DNA from: Methylophilus sp. 42
GTDB lineage: Bacteria > Pseudomonadota > Gammaproteobacteria > Burkholderiales > Methylophilaceae
Assembly: GCF_000384155.1 (NCBI RefSeq)
Contig: NZ_KB913031.1
Span: forward strand, 2,784,961-2,848,960
DNA length: 64,000 nucleotides
Direction: 5' to 3'
In this document: positions 43,442 to 53,258 of the stretch, one piece after another
Numbering within the stretch: position 1 is the first letter of the stretch
How the letters are laid out: the number at the start of each line of letters is the position of its first letter
Program-made: the position numbers and the translations under genes
Notes under the pieces: generated by a model
What the model was told of the DNA's origin: nothing
The model's database searches: none
Seen by the model: only the letters and a program-made list of their open reading frames with translations

Positions 43442-44143
43442 TCACGCACCAGAAGATGCGCCTACATACGGTGTAGGATCAGCCACTCCGGCTTGCGCGA
43501 ACCCTGCTTTGCGGAAACGACAGGAATCACACACCCCACAGGCCGCGCCCTGCTGATTGGCCTGATAGCAGGAGACGGTTAACCCGTAATCCAGCCCGAG
43601 CGCATGGCCGCTGCGAATAATATCCGCTTTGGTCATCTCTATTAATGGCGCATGCACCGTAATCGTCTGGCCCTCTACTGCCGCCTTGGTCGCCAAGTTG
43701 GCCATTTGCTGGAAGGCTTTGACATATTCACCCCGGCAATCCGGGTAGCCTGAATAATCCAGCGCATTGACGCCGATAAAAATATCGCGTGCCTGCAATA
43801 CCTCTGCCCAGGCCAGCGCCAACGATAACATAATAGTGTTGCGCGCAGGCACATAAGTCACAGGGATGCCTTGTGTTTCCTGCTCTGGCACAGCGATATT
43901 GCTGTCAGTGAGCGCAGAGCCCCCAAACAGCGACAAATCCAGCTGCACAGTTTTATGTTCGGTGGCGCCTAACGCAAACGCCACGCGTTGCGCCGCCACT
44001 AACTCGACATTATGGCGCTGGTGATAATCCAGGCTCAGGCAATAACAGTCATAGCCTTGTGATTTGGCAATCGCCAGCACCGTGCTGGAATCCAGCCCGC
44101 CAGATAACAAAATCACGGCTTTGGGTTTATGTGTTGCAAGCAA
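43442..44143 (-). CDS. queC: 7-cyano-7-deazaguanine synthase
   Basis: A 233-residue ATP-pyrophosphatase-fold enzyme: [11 protein letters not shown] (PP-loop) near the N-terminus, the zinc-binding cysteines in [22 protein letters not shown], and [17 protein letters not shown]. It converts 7-carboxy-7-deazaguanine to preQ0 in queuosine synthesis. ATG 44143 lies 2 bp after the queE stop, showing translational coupling. Confidence 0.96.
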   Translation of the reverse strand: MLATHKPKAVILLSGGLDSSTVLAIAKSQGYDCYCLSLDYHQRHNVELVAAQRVAFALGATEHKTVQLDLSLFGGSALTDSNIAVPEQETQGIPVTYVPARNTIMLSLALAWAEVLQARDIFIGVNALDYSGYPDCRGEYVKAFQQMANLATKAAVEGQTITVHAPLIEMTKADIIRSGHALGLDYGLTVSCYQANQQGAACGVCDSCRFRKAGFAQAGVADPTPYVGASSGA

Positions 44144-44145
44144 GC

Positions 44146-44787
44146 TTAAACTCCTTGTTTCTCGCCCCAGAGGATTTTGTGCAATTGCAATTGCATGCGC
44201 ACCTTGAGGTGATCCTGCAAAATCCAGCTGGCCAGCGTTTCGCCACTGACATCATGAAAACTCGGGGAAAATAATTGGTCACAGTGCGCTGGAAACGGCC
44301 GGGTTTGCAACATCTGCTTGGCCCAGTCAAAATCTTCGCGACTGCAAATCACCCATTTCACTTCGTCCTCCGCTTTGAGCAAAGCCAGGTTTTCCCAACG
44401 GTTTTTGTCCACTTCACCAGAACCAGGCGTTTTAATGTCCATGATCACTTTGACGCGCGGATCGACTGGCGCAATATCCATGGCACCACTGGTCTCCAAT
44501 GACACCTGGTAACCGGCATCACTCAAGCGAGTCAATAATTCAATGCATGGCTTTTGCGCCAATGGCTCGCCGCCCGTCACACAGACATAAGGCGTCCCAT
44601 AAGCCGCAATCTGCTGCATGATGTCATCCAGCGACATATTGTTGCCACCTTTAAACGCATACTCGGTATCACAATAGCCACAACGTAGTGGACAACCGGT
44701 CAAGCGGATAAAAATAGTAGGCAGGCCAACGCGCGAGCTTTCGCCCTGCAAGGAATAGAAAATCTCGAAAATTCTGAGTGTGGTCAT
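44146..44787 (-). CDS. queE: 7-carboxy-7-deazaguanine synthase
   Basis: A 213-residue radical-SAM enzyme. The cluster motif is in [18 protein letters not shown] (CxxxCxxC), with [19 protein letters not shown] before it and VTGGEPL after it. It converts 6-carboxy-tetrahydropterin to carboxy-deazaguanine. It is the typical long proteobacterial form. A strong terminator separates it from cpoB. Confidence 0.96.
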   Translation of the reverse strand: MTTLRIFEIFYSLQGESSRVGLPTIFIRLTGCPLRCGYCDTEYAFKGGNNMSLDDIMQQIAAYGTPYVCVTGGEPLAQKPCIELLTRLSDAGYQVSLETSGAMDIAPVDPRVKVIMDIKTPGSGEVDKNRWENLALLKAEDEVKWVICSREDFDWAKQMLQTRPFPAHCDQLFSPSFHDVSGETLASWILQDHLKVRMQLQLHKILWGEKQGV

Positions 44788-44800
44788 GGGGATATAAAAA

Positions 44801-44832
44801 GTAAACGGGCAGATATTGCTATCTGCCCGCTA
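44801..44832 (-). terminator. Terminator of the tol-pal operon
   Basis: CGGGCAGATA (44806-44815) and TATCTGCCCG (44820-44829) form a perfect 10-bp stem with a 4-nt loop; TTTACTTTTT follows on the minus strand. Confidence 0.85.
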
Positions 44833-44857
44833 TTATCGCCGAACTCGCGAAATTCTG

Positions 44858-45727
44858 CTATTTGATACTTTCCAGTACTTTCAAACGTTTTTGCGCACTT
44901 GGCGTCACTTCTGCTGACGGATAAGTGGCAATCAGGTCTTTCAAAGTCTTTTTGGCCGCCGGAATCTGGCCTAATTGAATCTGGCTGTTAGCCAAACTCA
45001 ACATGGCATTTGGCGCCAAGGCATGCGCAGCATAACTATCTAAAAACTTTTGCTGCGTCGCAGCAGAAGATTTGTAGCTCTTGAGCGCAAACTGGGTGTA
45101 GCCCATGCCATACAGCGCATCCGGCACCAGCTTGCTGCCTGCATGGCTTTTCAAAAAGACATCATAAGCATTAAACGCCTCTTTGTACTTGCCAGCCTGA
45201 TTTAAAGACTCCGCTTCAGCAAACGCATTGGCTTCCTGCTGTGACACATCCGCTTTCGCATCTGCTGCACTGCCGCCATTACCGTTAGATGATGACACTG
45301 GCAATTGCCCACTGCTGACTGACTGCGCCAACGTTTCCAGCTTGCGCACACGCGTATCAAGATCAGTGTATGCAGCTCCTTGCTTGGTACGCATATCCTC
45401 CAGCTGATGCGTCACAAGCTCAAGATCCCCCTTGAGCTGTGCCACATCCTGCCTCATCTGCTCCAGCTGATTTTGCATATCCAGCAAGCCCTTACCGTTA
45501 ATCAGGGCTTCCAGGCTTTGCACACGCCGGTCCAGCGATTGCTGGGTACGCGTCAGGTCAGTGATGGCTTTTTGTTGCGCATCATGGTCAGTCGTTTGCT
45601 TGTTTTCCAGCTCGAAAATCCGCTTCCGGGCCTCGGTATCGTCAAACAAGGCTGCCTGGCTGACAGTCGACACCGTCAGACCCAGGGTAATCAAAGCAAC
45701 AGAGAGTCGCAAATTACTGACCTGCAT
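44858..45727 (-). CDS. cpoB: Cell division coordinator CpoB (YbgF)
   Basis: A 289-residue periplasmic protein: signal peptide (~1-25, SQAALFDD), a coiled-coil trimerisation domain (~35-115), a linker rich in Ser/Gly and Gln, and TPR repeats (~165-285: EAESLNQAGKYKEAFNAYDVFLKSH). It links outer-membrane constriction through Tol-Pal with PBP1B activity. Its start overlaps the pal stop by 14 bp, as is common in this operon. Confidence 0.93.
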   Translation of the reverse strand: MQVSNLRLSVALITLGLTVSTVSQAALFDDTEARKRIFELENKQTTDHDAQQKAITDLTRTQQSLDRRVQSLEALINGKGLLDMQNQLEQMRQDVAQLKGDLELVTHQLEDMRTKQGAAYTDLDTRVRKLETLAQSVSSGQLPVSSSNGNGGSAADAKADVSQQEANAFAEAESLNQAGKYKEAFNAYDVFLKSHAGSKLVPDALYGMGYTQFALKSYKSSAATQQKFLDSYAAHALAPNAMLSLANSQIQLGQIPAAKKTLKDLIATYPSAEVTPSAQKRLKVLESIK

Positions 45728-46268
45728 AGACGATGTCTACGCGACGGTCTTGCTGGAAGCAACCGTCATCAGCACAATTCTGCTTGGAACGCTCTTCACC
45801 GTAGCTCACGGTTTCGATTTGGCTATCGCTCACGCCCAATACATTCAGCGCGTTTTTAACCGCCACTGAACGACGCTGACCCAATGCCAGGTTGTACTCG
45901 TGTGTACCGCGCTCATCGGTGTTGCCTTGCAGCACCACTTTAGTTTGCGGGTGAGCAACCAGGTATTTAGCGTGGTTAGCTACCAGGCCTTTGTATTCTT
46001 CACGAATCGCATCGCTGTCATAATCAAAGAACACTTGACGTTTAGCCAACTCAGCAGCGCTCAACTCATCTTTGCTGCTGTCAACATCAACGGTTTTGAT
46101 ATTGATTTTGTCTGTGCTGGCAGAGCTGTCAGCACCAGTGTTGCTTTGTGATTTGGCAATTGGGCGAGTCACGCTGGAATCTTCCACTTTTGCCGGGTTC
46201 ATCGGGGTGCTTTTACAAGCAGTCAACACCAATGCAAGTGCTGCAACTGTCCAAATTGTCTTGTTCAT
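45714..46268 (-). CDS. pal: Peptidoglycan-associated lipoprotein Pal
   Basis: A 184-residue lipoprotein: lipobox LVLTAC (Cys18), a Ser-rich linker, and the OmpA-like domain (~70-184) with VVLQGNTDERGTHEYNLALG that binds diaminopimelate in peptidoglycan. It anchors the outer membrane at the septum with TolB. Confidence 0.97.
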   Translation of the reverse strand: MNKTIWTVAALALVLTACKSTPMNPAKVEDSSVTRPIAKSQSNTGADSSASTDKINIKTVDVDSSKDELSAAELAKRQVFFDYDSDAIREEYKGLVANHAKYLVAHPQTKVVLQGNTDERGTHEYNLALGQRRSVAVKNALNVLGVSDSQIETVSYGEERSKQNCADDGCFQQDRRVDIVYAGQ

Positions 46269-46314
46269 ACTTTCTCCTTAAAATGAGTGACTAAATAGAT
46301 TGACCACGGATAGA

Positions 46315-47649
46315 CTACTTGGGCGCTGCTTGTGCAGGTCCCCATGCAGGTTCACGAATATCTCCACCCGCTTCTGACAAACGCTGCCTGACCAGACCAT
46401 CAACAGTGACGGTCGCCAGCGTGCCTTTGCCGCCAACACGGGTTGCGTACATAATGGTACGCGAATTAGGGGCAAAGCTGGGTGATTCATCTTGCGAGCC
46501 AGTGCTGAGCACTTTGACATCACCGCTGCCCAGATCCTGCACCGCCACCTTGAATGCACCGCCATCATTGCGGATATAGGTCAGATATTTACCATCTGGC
46601 GAAAAGCGCGGACCATCATTATAACTGCCTTCAAAGGTTACCCGTGAAGCCGAGCCACCGGACGCGGACACTTTATACACTTGCGGGCGCCCGCCACGAT
46701 CAGAAGTGAAGTATATCCATTGCCCATCCGGTGAGAATGCAGGCGATGTATCAATCGCACTACTTTTAGTCACTTGCTGCAAATTGGAACCATCGGCAGA
46801 AATGGTATAAATCTGTGAGTTAGCGCCATAGGTCAATACGACAGCCAGCTTGCTGCCATCGGGCGACCAGGCTGGCGCACTATTATTGCCTTTAAAATTG
46901 GCAACGATTTTACGCTCACCAGTGTACAGGGATTGCACAAATACGATGGGTTTCTTTTTCTCAAATGACACATAGGCCATTTTGCTGCCATCAGGCGACC
47001 AGGAAGGTGAAATAATCGGCTCATTGGATGACACCAGCGTTTGCGCATTAAAGCCATCGTAGTCTGCAATCTGCAAAGTGAAACGCTTACCGACCTTGGT
47101 TACATAGGCGATACGTGTCGAAAATGCCCCTGGCTGGCCGGTGAATTTTTCATAGATCTGGTCAGCAATCAAATGCGCCACATGGCGGTACTGGCTGGGC
47201 GAGACGGTGTAAGTCAGTTGCAGCAAAGCGGTTTGGCGCAACACATCCATCACTTGCACAGACACTTTTAAGTTACCGCCCGCTTGCTGCACTTCACCCA
47301 AGCTTAGGCCTTGCGCTTTCAATGCTGTCCAGTCAGTGTATTTAATTTGCGCAGCATTGGTTGGCAACGCAGGCATGCCGCTGGTATTGATAATGCGGAA
47401 CATGCCGCTGCCGCGCAAGTCGTTGCTGATAATGTCATGCAAGCGGCTGCCAGATTGGGCGCTACCAGATTCAGCCATAGGCAGAATCGCGATCGGAATC
47501 TGGATCGCGCTACCGCCACTGATCTCGAGTTCTAATGCCGCCTGTGCCGGCAGCGCGAACATCCAGACCAGTACGCCAGCACCGATGGTATGAGACAAAA
47601 AATGGATCAATCCATTTTTGAGGTTTTGCATGGTCACAGTTTTATTCAT
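46315..47649 (-). CDS. tolB: Tol-Pal translocation protein TolB
   Basis: A ~444-residue periplasmic protein: signal peptide (to ~LPAQAALELE), N-terminal TolB domain (~35-165), then a six-bladed beta-propeller with repeated SPDG motifs (PSWSPDGSKMAYVS, PAWSPDGSKLAVV, PAFSPDGQWIYFTSDRGG, PRFSPDGKYLTYI). I place the start at the ATG 47649 (MNKTVTM); the frame is open to 47700 and a further Met at 47631 is possible. None has a clear ribosome-binding site, so translation is probably coupled to tolA. Confidence 0.95.
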   Translation of the reverse strand: MNKTVTMQNLKNGLIHFLSHTIGAGVLVWMFALPAQAALELEISGGSAIQIPIAILPMAESGSAQSGSRLHDIISNDLRGSGMFRIINTSGMPALPTNAAQIKYTDWTALKAQGLSLGEVQQAGGNLKVSVQVMDVLRQTALLQLTYTVSPSQYRHVAHLIADQIYEKFTGQPGAFSTRIAYVTKVGKRFTLQIADYDGFNAQTLVSSNEPIISPSWSPDGSKMAYVSFEKKKPIVFVQSLYTGERKIVANFKGNNSAPAWSPDGSKLAVVLTYGANSQIYTISADGSNLQQVTKSSAIDTSPAFSPDGQWIYFTSDRGGRPQVYKVSASGGSASRVTFEGSYNDGPRFSPDGKYLTYIRNDGGAFKVAVQDLGSGDVKVLSTGSQDESPSFAPNSRTIMYATRVGGKGTLATVTVDGLVRQRLSEAGGDIREPAWGPAQAAPK

Positions 47650-47707
47650 TTTAGTTTGCTTATATACAAGAATTATAACGAAAAGCTTGTTCAGCGTCAT
47701 TGCTCTA

Positions 47708-48538
47708 TTAGCTACGCGGCCTAAACTTCAAACGTATCTGATCCACCATTTTCTTGCGCGCGGCCGGATCATCAGGCATATCAAACGGCTTTGCCGCCAG
47801 GATGGCACGGATCACCGCATCATCGCATACCGCATCGCCAGAACCTTTGACCAGCTTGGGCATACCAGATATATCACCCGAATTGGTCATTTGTATGTCA
47901 ACCAGCAACTCTGGATTAGTCACTGGACACAAGCCAGAGTTAACAGTGCTGCGAATTTTCCGGCTCATCAGCCCCATGTAATAGTTAAGCACAGAAGGGT
48001 CAACCGCACCCGCTGCCGCTGATTGCTGTGCATCCATATCCTGTTGACGCATGGCGTCCTGAATCTTTTTCAGCTTGTCCTCTTCCTCTTGCTTACGCAG
48101 CGCTTCCTGAATTTTCTTCAGCTTCTCTTCCTGCTTTTTCTGCTCAAGCTCTTTCTTTTTCTCTTCGTCTAAGAGGCGTTTTTTCTCATCTTCCCGTTTT
48201 TTGAGTGCAATTTCCGCTTCTTGTTCCGCTTGTTTGACTTGCGGCTCCGGCGGGGCCACTTTTTCTGGCGGCTTAGGCTCGGGTGGTTTGGGTTCTGGCT
48301 TGGGCTCAGGCGGTGGTGGCGGAGGGGTAGGCTCCACCGGTTTTGTGGCAGGCTTGGATGGCTGTTTGCTGGGTAAACTATCCCACAATGTGGCCTCCAT
48401 CACGCTCGGACTTACGTGCACAGCTTTCCAGTCGACCATGAAAATCATGCCCAGGAATAGCAGCACATGCATCAGCACAGACAGCATGGCTGCGCGTTTG
48501 CGTATGACCTGATCTTGTGGCGACAATACGATCTTCAT
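47708..48538 (-). CDS. tolA: Cell envelope protein TolA
   Basis: A 276-residue TolA: one N-terminal membrane helix (~18-38, MHVLLFLGMIFMV), a Pro/Lys/Glu-rich segment (PTPPPPPPEPKPEPKPPEPK), a long charged coiled-coil helix (~100-170), and the C-terminal TolA domain with Cys pair (NSGLCPVTNPE...GDAVCDD). It spans the periplasm and links TolQR to TolB-Pal. Confidence 0.93.
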   Translation of the reverse strand: MKIVLSPQDQVIRKRAAMLSVLMHVLLFLGMIFMVDWKAVHVSPSVMEATLWDSLPSKQPSKPATKPVEPTPPPPPPEPKPEPKPPEPKPPEKVAPPEPQVKQAEQEAEIALKKREDEKKRLLDEEKKKELEQKKQEEKLKKIQEALRKQEEEDKLKKIQDAMRQQDMDAQQSAAAGAVDPSVLNYYMGLMSRKIRSTVNSGLCPVTNPELLVDIQMTNSGDISGMPKLVKGSGDAVCDDAVIRAILAAKPFDMPDDPAARKKMVDQIRLKFRPRS

Positions 48539-48559
48539 CTGTTTTAAATCACTAACCGC

Positions 48560-48952
48560 TTACTTTTCGTTTTGAAACAACAAGCCAACCTGGTTCACTT
48601 GCGCCTGTTTCAATAAATCCATGACTGACACCACTTCACCATAAGGCGTGTTTTTGTCAGCAGACACGACCACCGGCTTTTCCGCCTCTGCCAGACGCTG
48701 GCGGATCAATGCCAGCATATCATCGCGCTGCATTTCCTTGCCATCCATGAGGACGGTGCCCTCTTTTTGTACAGTGACCACAATCGGGTCGCCACTTTGC
48801 TTAAGCGCCTGGCCAACTTTGGGTAGCTCCACCATGCCAGGATTGGTCATCGGGGCGGTCACCATAAAAATCACCAGTAACACCAGCGTCACGTCGATGT
48901 AAGGCACGACGTTAATCTGGTTCATCATGCGCCGTTTACGCGTTCTGCTCAT
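48560..48952 (-). CDS. tolR: Tol-Pal protein TolR
   Basis: A 130-residue ExbD/TolR protein: a single N-terminal helix with the essential Asp in INVVPYIDVTLVLLVIFMV, then a periplasmic domain. Together with TolQ it forms the proton-driven motor. Confidence 0.96.
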   Translation of the reverse strand: MSRTRKRRMMNQINVVPYIDVTLVLLVIFMVTAPMTNPGMVELPKVGQALKQSGDPIVVTVQKEGTVLMDGKEMQRDDMLALIRQRLAEAEKPVVVSADKNTPYGEVVSVMDLLKQAQVNQVGLLFQNEK

Positions 48953-48963
48953 CGTGGCTCCAA

Positions 48964-49638
48964 TCAGGCTCTACGTTGCAAAATGTTGGTAAATTCTTCG
49001 ATAAAGCTCTCGTAGCGCACGGACAGACGGTCAACCCCTGCTGCAAAGCGGTTATAGGCAATCACGGCCGGAATCGCCGCAAACAGGCCGATCGCCGTCG
49101 CCACCAGCGCTTCAGCAATGCCTGGCGCCACCTGGCTCAAGGTGGCTTGCGCCACATTAGACAATCCACGGAACGCGTTCATAATGCCCCATACCGTGCC
49201 AAACAGGCCGATGTAAGGGCTGACGGAACCGACTGACGCAAGGAATGGCAAATGCGAATCCAGGTAATCCAGTTCACGGTTATACGAGGCACGCATGGCG
49301 CGACGTGTGGCTTCCATCACGTCACTCACTTCGGTATCTTTTTGCTGTTTGTAGCGGATAAACTCCTTGAGACCGGCCTGGAAAATACTGGCCATGCCCT
49401 GGGGTGTTTTTCTGCCTGCAGTAATGCGCTCATACAATTCGTTCAAGTCACCACCGGACCAGAACTGCGCCTCAAACTGGTCTACATTTTCATTGGCAGC
49501 CTTCAATGAAAATACTTTAATGAAGATATACCACCAGGAGACCAGTGAGGTCAGCAGCAGGATCAGCATCACCAGTTGGACTGGCAAACTGGCCCCACTC
49601 ACCAGGGTAAAAATCGACATATCGTTCGCTACATTCAT
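48964..49638 (-). CDS. tolQ: Tol-Pal protein TolQ
   Basis: A 224-residue ExbB/TolQ/MotA-family protein with three helices; GLFGTVWGIMNAFRGL and AEALVATAIGLFAAIPAVIAYN are the signature helices lining the proton path. ATG 49638 overlaps the ybgC stop as ATGA; the ATG at 49620 is an alternative. Confidence 0.96.
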   Translation of the reverse strand: MNVANDMSIFTLVSGASLPVQLVMLILLLTSLVSWWYIFIKVFSLKAANENVDQFEAQFWSGGDLNELYERITAGRKTPQGMASIFQAGLKEFIRYKQQKDTEVSDVMEATRRAMRASYNRELDYLDSHLPFLASVGSVSPYIGLFGTVWGIMNAFRGLSNVAQATLSQVAPGIAEALVATAIGLFAAIPAVIAYNRFAAGVDRLSVRYESFIEEFTNILQRRA

Positions 49639-50030
49639 GAAGACTCCAGTGCAATTTTGAGCCGGGCCGGAATACCCGTTGGTTTAAATGAATCCGCATC
49701 CACGCAGGCCACCTTGACCTGCGCCTCTATTAAAATAGTTTCGCCACACTTGATCTGCTGCTGGCAGCTAAAACTGCCACGCTTCATCTCGATCAAGCGT
49801 GATACTACCTGTAACTGGTCATCCAGCCTGGCTGGTTTTTTAAATTGCAGTTGCATGCTGTGTACCACAAACAGCACCTGCTCTTGTTGCTTTAACGCAG
49901 CCTGGGCAAAACCCGCAACGCGCAACCATTCTGTCCGTGCGCGCTCCATAAAGTTCAGGTAGCGGCTGTGATAGACCACACCACCCGCATCGGTATCTTC
50001 GTAATACACACGCACCGGCCACACAAACAT
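49635..50030 (-). CDS. ybgC: Acyl-CoA thioesterase YbgC
   Basis: A 131-residue hot-dog thioesterase with the 4HBT signature YYEDTDAGGVVYHSRYLNFMERARTEWLR, whose Asp is catalytic. It hydrolyses short acyl-CoA or acyl-ACP and is almost always the first gene of the tol operon. One bp after ruvB and coupled to tolQ. Confidence 0.95.
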   Translation of the reverse strand: MFVWPVRVYYEDTDAGGVVYHSRYLNFMERARTEWLRVAGFAQAALKQQEQVLFVVHSMQLQFKKPARLDDQLQVVSRLIEMKRGSFSCQQQIKCGETILIEAQVKVACVDADSFKPTGIPARLKIALESS

Positions 50031-50031
50031 A

Positions 50032-51078
50032 TTATTGCCCAGCGCTTTGCCAAAGCTCGCCAGAGGTCATACTGGCAGGCGCTTTCAAGCCAAAATGTTG
50101 ATAAGTCATCAAAGTGGCGACACGCCCGCGCGGAGTACGCATGATATAGCCTTGCTGGATCAAATAAGGTTCCAGCACATCTTCAATCGTATCGCGCTCT
50201 TCACCAATGGCCGCCGCCAGGTTATCCAGTCCCACCGGCCCTCCACCAAATTTTTCAACCACAGCCTGCAACAGTTTACGGTCCATCACGTCCAGTCCCT
50301 GCTGATCGACATCCAGCATTTTCAACGCTGCATCTGCCACTTTATCCGTCACCACGCCATCAGACTTCACCTGCGCGTAATCGCGCACGCGGCGTAGCAA
50401 ACGGTTGGCAATACGTGGCGTGCCACGTGCGCGGCGCGCAATTTCAGAAGCGCCCGCCTGCTGCATCTCGACTTCAAGCAAGCTGGCAGAACGGCTGACA
50501 ATCTTGGCCAATTCGTCATGACTGTAAAATTCCAGCCGTGCAACGATACCAAAACGATCACGCAAAGGATTGGTCAGCATACCGGCACGCGTGGTGGCAC
50601 CCACCAGCGTAAAGGGCGGCAAATCCAGGCGCACACTACGCGCAGCCGGGCCTTCGCCGATCATGATATCCAGCCGGTAATCTTCCATAGCTGGGTACAA
50701 AATCTCTTCAACCACCGGGCTTAGGCGGTGGATTTCGTCAATAAACAGGACATCGTTAGGTTCAAGATTGGTCAGCAACGCGGCCAAATCGCCAGCGCGC
50801 TCCAGCACGGGGCCAGAAGTCATGCGTAGATTGACGCCCATCTCTTTGGCAATAATATGGGCGAGCGTGGTTTTACCGAGGCCGGGCGGGCCGAATAGCA
50901 GCACATGATCCAGCGCTTCCTGGCGCCCACGGGCGGCATTGATGAAAATTTCGAGTTGACCGCGCGCTTTTTCCTGCCCCACATACTCATCCAGCACCTT
51001 GGGGCGCAATGCACGTTCCAGCGCCTCTTCTTGGGTGCTGGCAGTGGCAGGAGCGACGAGTCTATCAGTTTCAATCAT
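50032..51078 (-). CDS. ruvB: Holliday junction branch-migration helicase RuvB
   Basis: A 348-residue AAA+ helicase: Walker [17 protein letters not shown], Walker [12 protein letters not shown], sensor 1 LVGATTRAG, and the arginine-finger region [20 protein letters not shown]. It forms the motor hexamer on RuvA at Holliday junctions. The N-terminal [20 protein letters not shown] is typical. Confidence 0.98.
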   Translation of the reverse strand: MIETDRLVAPATASTQEEALERALRPKVLDEYVGQEKARGQLEIFINAARGRQEALDHVLLFGPPGLGKTTLAHIIAKEMGVNLRMTSGPVLERAGDLAALLTNLEPNDVLFIDEIHRLSPVVEEILYPAMEDYRLDIMIGEGPAARSVRLDLPPFTLVGATTRAGMLTNPLRDRFGIVARLEFYSHDELAKIVSRSASLLEVEMQQAGASEIARRARGTPRIANRLLRRVRDYAQVKSDGVVTDKVADAALKMLDVDQQGLDVMDRKLLQAVVEKFGGGPVGLDNLAAAIGEERDTIEDVLEPYLIQQGYIMRTPRGRVATLMTYQHFGLKAPASMTSGELWQSAGQ

Positions 51079-51214
51079 GGGTGGTCGGTAATGAAGTGCA
51101 AAGCAAATTTAGTCAACAAAAACCCTCATTGCCAGTCACTTGGAGAAGTTATTTTTTGTCATGATACCATGCGGCGTTTGACTATTACAGACCATGGCTA
51201 TTGACTGCGATGCC

Positions 51215-51790
51215 TCACTTGGCCAGATACTTCAAAGCCTGGCGTATACCATCGCTGACACTGATGCCTGGTTCCAGCAATTTAACGGTGGCAGAGGCTT
51301 CACGCTCGTTATAACCCAGCGCCACCAGCGCATTGAGAATATCGTCCGTGGCCGCTTTAGCCGAAGGCTGCGCCGAAGTAGAGCCAGTCACGACAAACTT
51401 GTCTTTGAGCTCCAGCAGCAAACGCTCGGCAGTTTTTTTACCGATGCCAGGAATACGCGTGAGCAATGAGACTTCTTGCTGGCTGACGGCCAGCATTAAA
51501 TCATTGACGCTGACGCCACTGAGAATAGACAGCGCAGACTTGGCACCAATACCGTTCACCTTCAGCAATTGCTTGAAGGTATTTTTTTCCTGCTCGCTGC
51601 CAAACCCATACAGTAATTGCGCATCTTCACGCACCACCATATGCGTCAATATTTGCACCGGCTGGCCCAGCTCAGGCAAGTTGTAGAAAGTGCTCATGGG
51701 CACCTCCACTTCATAGCCGACGCCATTGCAATCAATCACAATCAGGGGCGGCGACTTTTCCAGCAAACGGCCTTGCAAACGCGCAATCAT
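51215..51790 (-). CDS. ruvA: Holliday junction protein RuvA
   Basis: A 191-residue Ruv[29 protein letters not shown] (OB fold), the helix-hairpin-helix pair ([18 protein letters not shown] and [22 protein letters not shown]) and the C-terminal UBA-like domain that binds RuvB. ATG 51790 overlaps the ruvC stop (ATGA); the frame runs further upstream inside ruvC but without a credible start. A 136-bp gap follows before ruvB. Confidence 0.97.
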   Translation of the reverse strand: MIARLQGRLLEKSPPLIVIDCNGVGYEVEVPMSTFYNLPELGQPVQILTHMVVREDAQLLYGFGSEQEKNTFKQLLKVNGIGAKSALSILSGVSVNDLMLAVSQQEVSLLTRIPGIGKKTAERLLLELKDKFVVTGSTSAQPSAKAATDDILNALVALGYNEREASATVKLLEPGISVSDGIRQALKYLAK

Positions 51791-52347
51791 ATTAATCTTC
51801 CATTTCTGACTCTTAAACCGGTGGTGGCCAATGCCCCCAGGCCCTGCCCACCATGCGCATGACAGATGGCACACGCTAATGCGTCTGCTGAATCCGGACT
51901 GGGGGTTGCAGGTAATTTGAGCAAGCGTTTGACCATCTCTTGCACTTGCTCTTTTTGTGCATGGCCATTACCGACCACAGCCTGCTTCACCTGCAACGCC
52001 GTATATTCGGCCACCGGCAATTGCCGGATCACTGCTGCTGAAATCGCCGCGCCACGCGCCTGTCCCAGCAACAAGGTCGATTGCGGGTTGACGTTCACAA
52101 AGACTTTTTCAATCGCTACTTGTGTCGGCTGACAGGTGGCGATCACCTCAAACAAACCATCCAGGATCACTTTAAGGCGCTCCGGCAAGGCTTCTTTTTC
52201 TGGCTCGCCCTCCGCACTCTTTTTAGCAGAAGCCGTTTTAATCACGCCACTGGTGACATACGATAACTTGCCATCCACCGCTTCGATCACCCCAAAGCCG
52301 GTCACTCTTAAGCCAGGGTCTATGCCCAATATGCGGTGCACGGCCAT
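51787..52347 (-). CDS. ruvC: Holliday junction resolvase RuvC
   Basis: A ~186-residue RuvC: catalytic acidic residues Asp in [16 protein letters not shown], Glu in [23 protein letters not shown] and the C-terminal Asp pair in [14 protein letters not shown]. It cuts Holliday junctions symmetrically. ATG 52347 (MAVHRILG) gives the family-typical start; the frame opens 18 bp earlier. 41 bp after yebC. Confidence 0.97.
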   Translation of the reverse strand: MAVHRILGIDPGLRVTGFGVIEAVDGKLSYVTSGVIKTASAKKSAEGEPEKEALPERLKVILDGLFEVIATCQPTQVAIEKVFVNVNPQSTLLLGQARGAAISAAVIRQLPVAEYTALQVKQAVVGNGHAQKEQVQEMVKRLLKLPATPSPDSADALACAICHAHGGQGLGALATTGLRVRNGRLI

Positions 52348-52388
52348 TAGCAAGCTGTTGACCAAATGCCAGCGGCGAACAGCATCAA

Positions 52389-53117
52389 TTAAACCTCTTC
52401 AATCACGGCAGAAGTGTACACATCCTGCACGTCATCCAGGTCTTCCAGCATATCGAGGATTTTTTGCATTTTGACTGCATCATCACCGGTGAAAACCACT
52501 TCATTGAGTGATTTCATTGTGACTTGCGCCATCACTGCTTTCAGCCCGGCCGCTTCCAGCGCCTCTTTCACGGTGATAAAATCGTTTGGTGCAGTGACCA
52601 CTTCAATACTGCCGTCTTCATCTGCAATCACATCTTCTGCGCCTGCTTCGAGCGCGACTTCCATCACCGCATCTTCGGAGACACCTGGCTCAAACACCAA
52701 TTGGCCACAGTGCTTGAACATAAACGCCACGCTACCATCAGTGCCCAGATTGCCACCATGCTTGGTTAAGGCGTGACGCACGTCCATGACGGCGCGCTGG
52801 CGGTTATCAGTCAGGCAGTCAATAATAATGGCGGCACCATTGATGCCATAGCCTTCATAACGAATCTCTTCATAACTCACGCCTTCCAGTTCGCCCGTAC
52901 CTTTTTTAATGGCACGCGTGATATTGTCTGAAGGCATATTCTCTTCTTTAGCCGCGGCCACCGCCGCACGCAAACGTGGGTTCATGGCAGTATCGCCGCC
53001 GCCCATGCGCGCAGAAACCGTGATTTCCTTGATCAGCTTGGTAAAGATTTTGCCGCGTTTGGCGTCCTGACGGCCTTTACGGTGCTGAATATTGGCCCAT
53101 TTACTATGCCCAGCCAT
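52389..53117 (-). CDS. yebC: YebC/PmpR-family translation or transcription regulator
   Basis: A 242-residue YebC protein with [34 protein letters not shown] at the N-terminus and the three-domain pattern of the family. YebC proteins act as DNA-binding regulators and, as shown for several bacteria, help ribosomes through proline-rich motifs. Gene order yebC-ruvC-ruvA-ruvB is canonical. Confidence 0.96.
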   Translation of the reverse strand: MAGHSKWANIQHRKGRQDAKRGKIFTKLIKEITVSARMGGGDTAMNPRLRAAVAAAKEENMPSDNITRAIKKGTGELEGVSYEEIRYEGYGINGAAIIIDCLTDNRQRAVMDVRHALTKHGGNLGTDGSVAFMFKHCGQLVFEPGVSEDAVMEVALEAGAEDVIADEDGSIEVVTAPNDFITVKEALEAAGLKAVMAQVTMKSLNEVVFTGDDAVKMQKILDMLEDLDDVQDVYTSAVIEEV

Positions 53118-53210
53118 AGTGCTTCCTTGTATTTTTTAACAACGTTGTTGAAGTAATTTAAGCCGCTGATTTTACCACAGCCGCCCGATCACCAAACGAC
53201 CGTCGCACAC

Positions 53211-53244
53211 AACAAAAAAGGCCTGACAATGTCAGACCTTTTAT
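53211..53244. terminator. Terminator between the DMT transporter gene and yebC
   Basis: AAAAGGCCTGACA and TGTCAGACCTTTT (around 53216-53242) pair with one G-U; an A-run and T-run flank the stem, so it can end the transporter transcript on the minus strand. Confidence 0.75.
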
Positions 53245-53258
53245 AAAGTCGGCTTCAA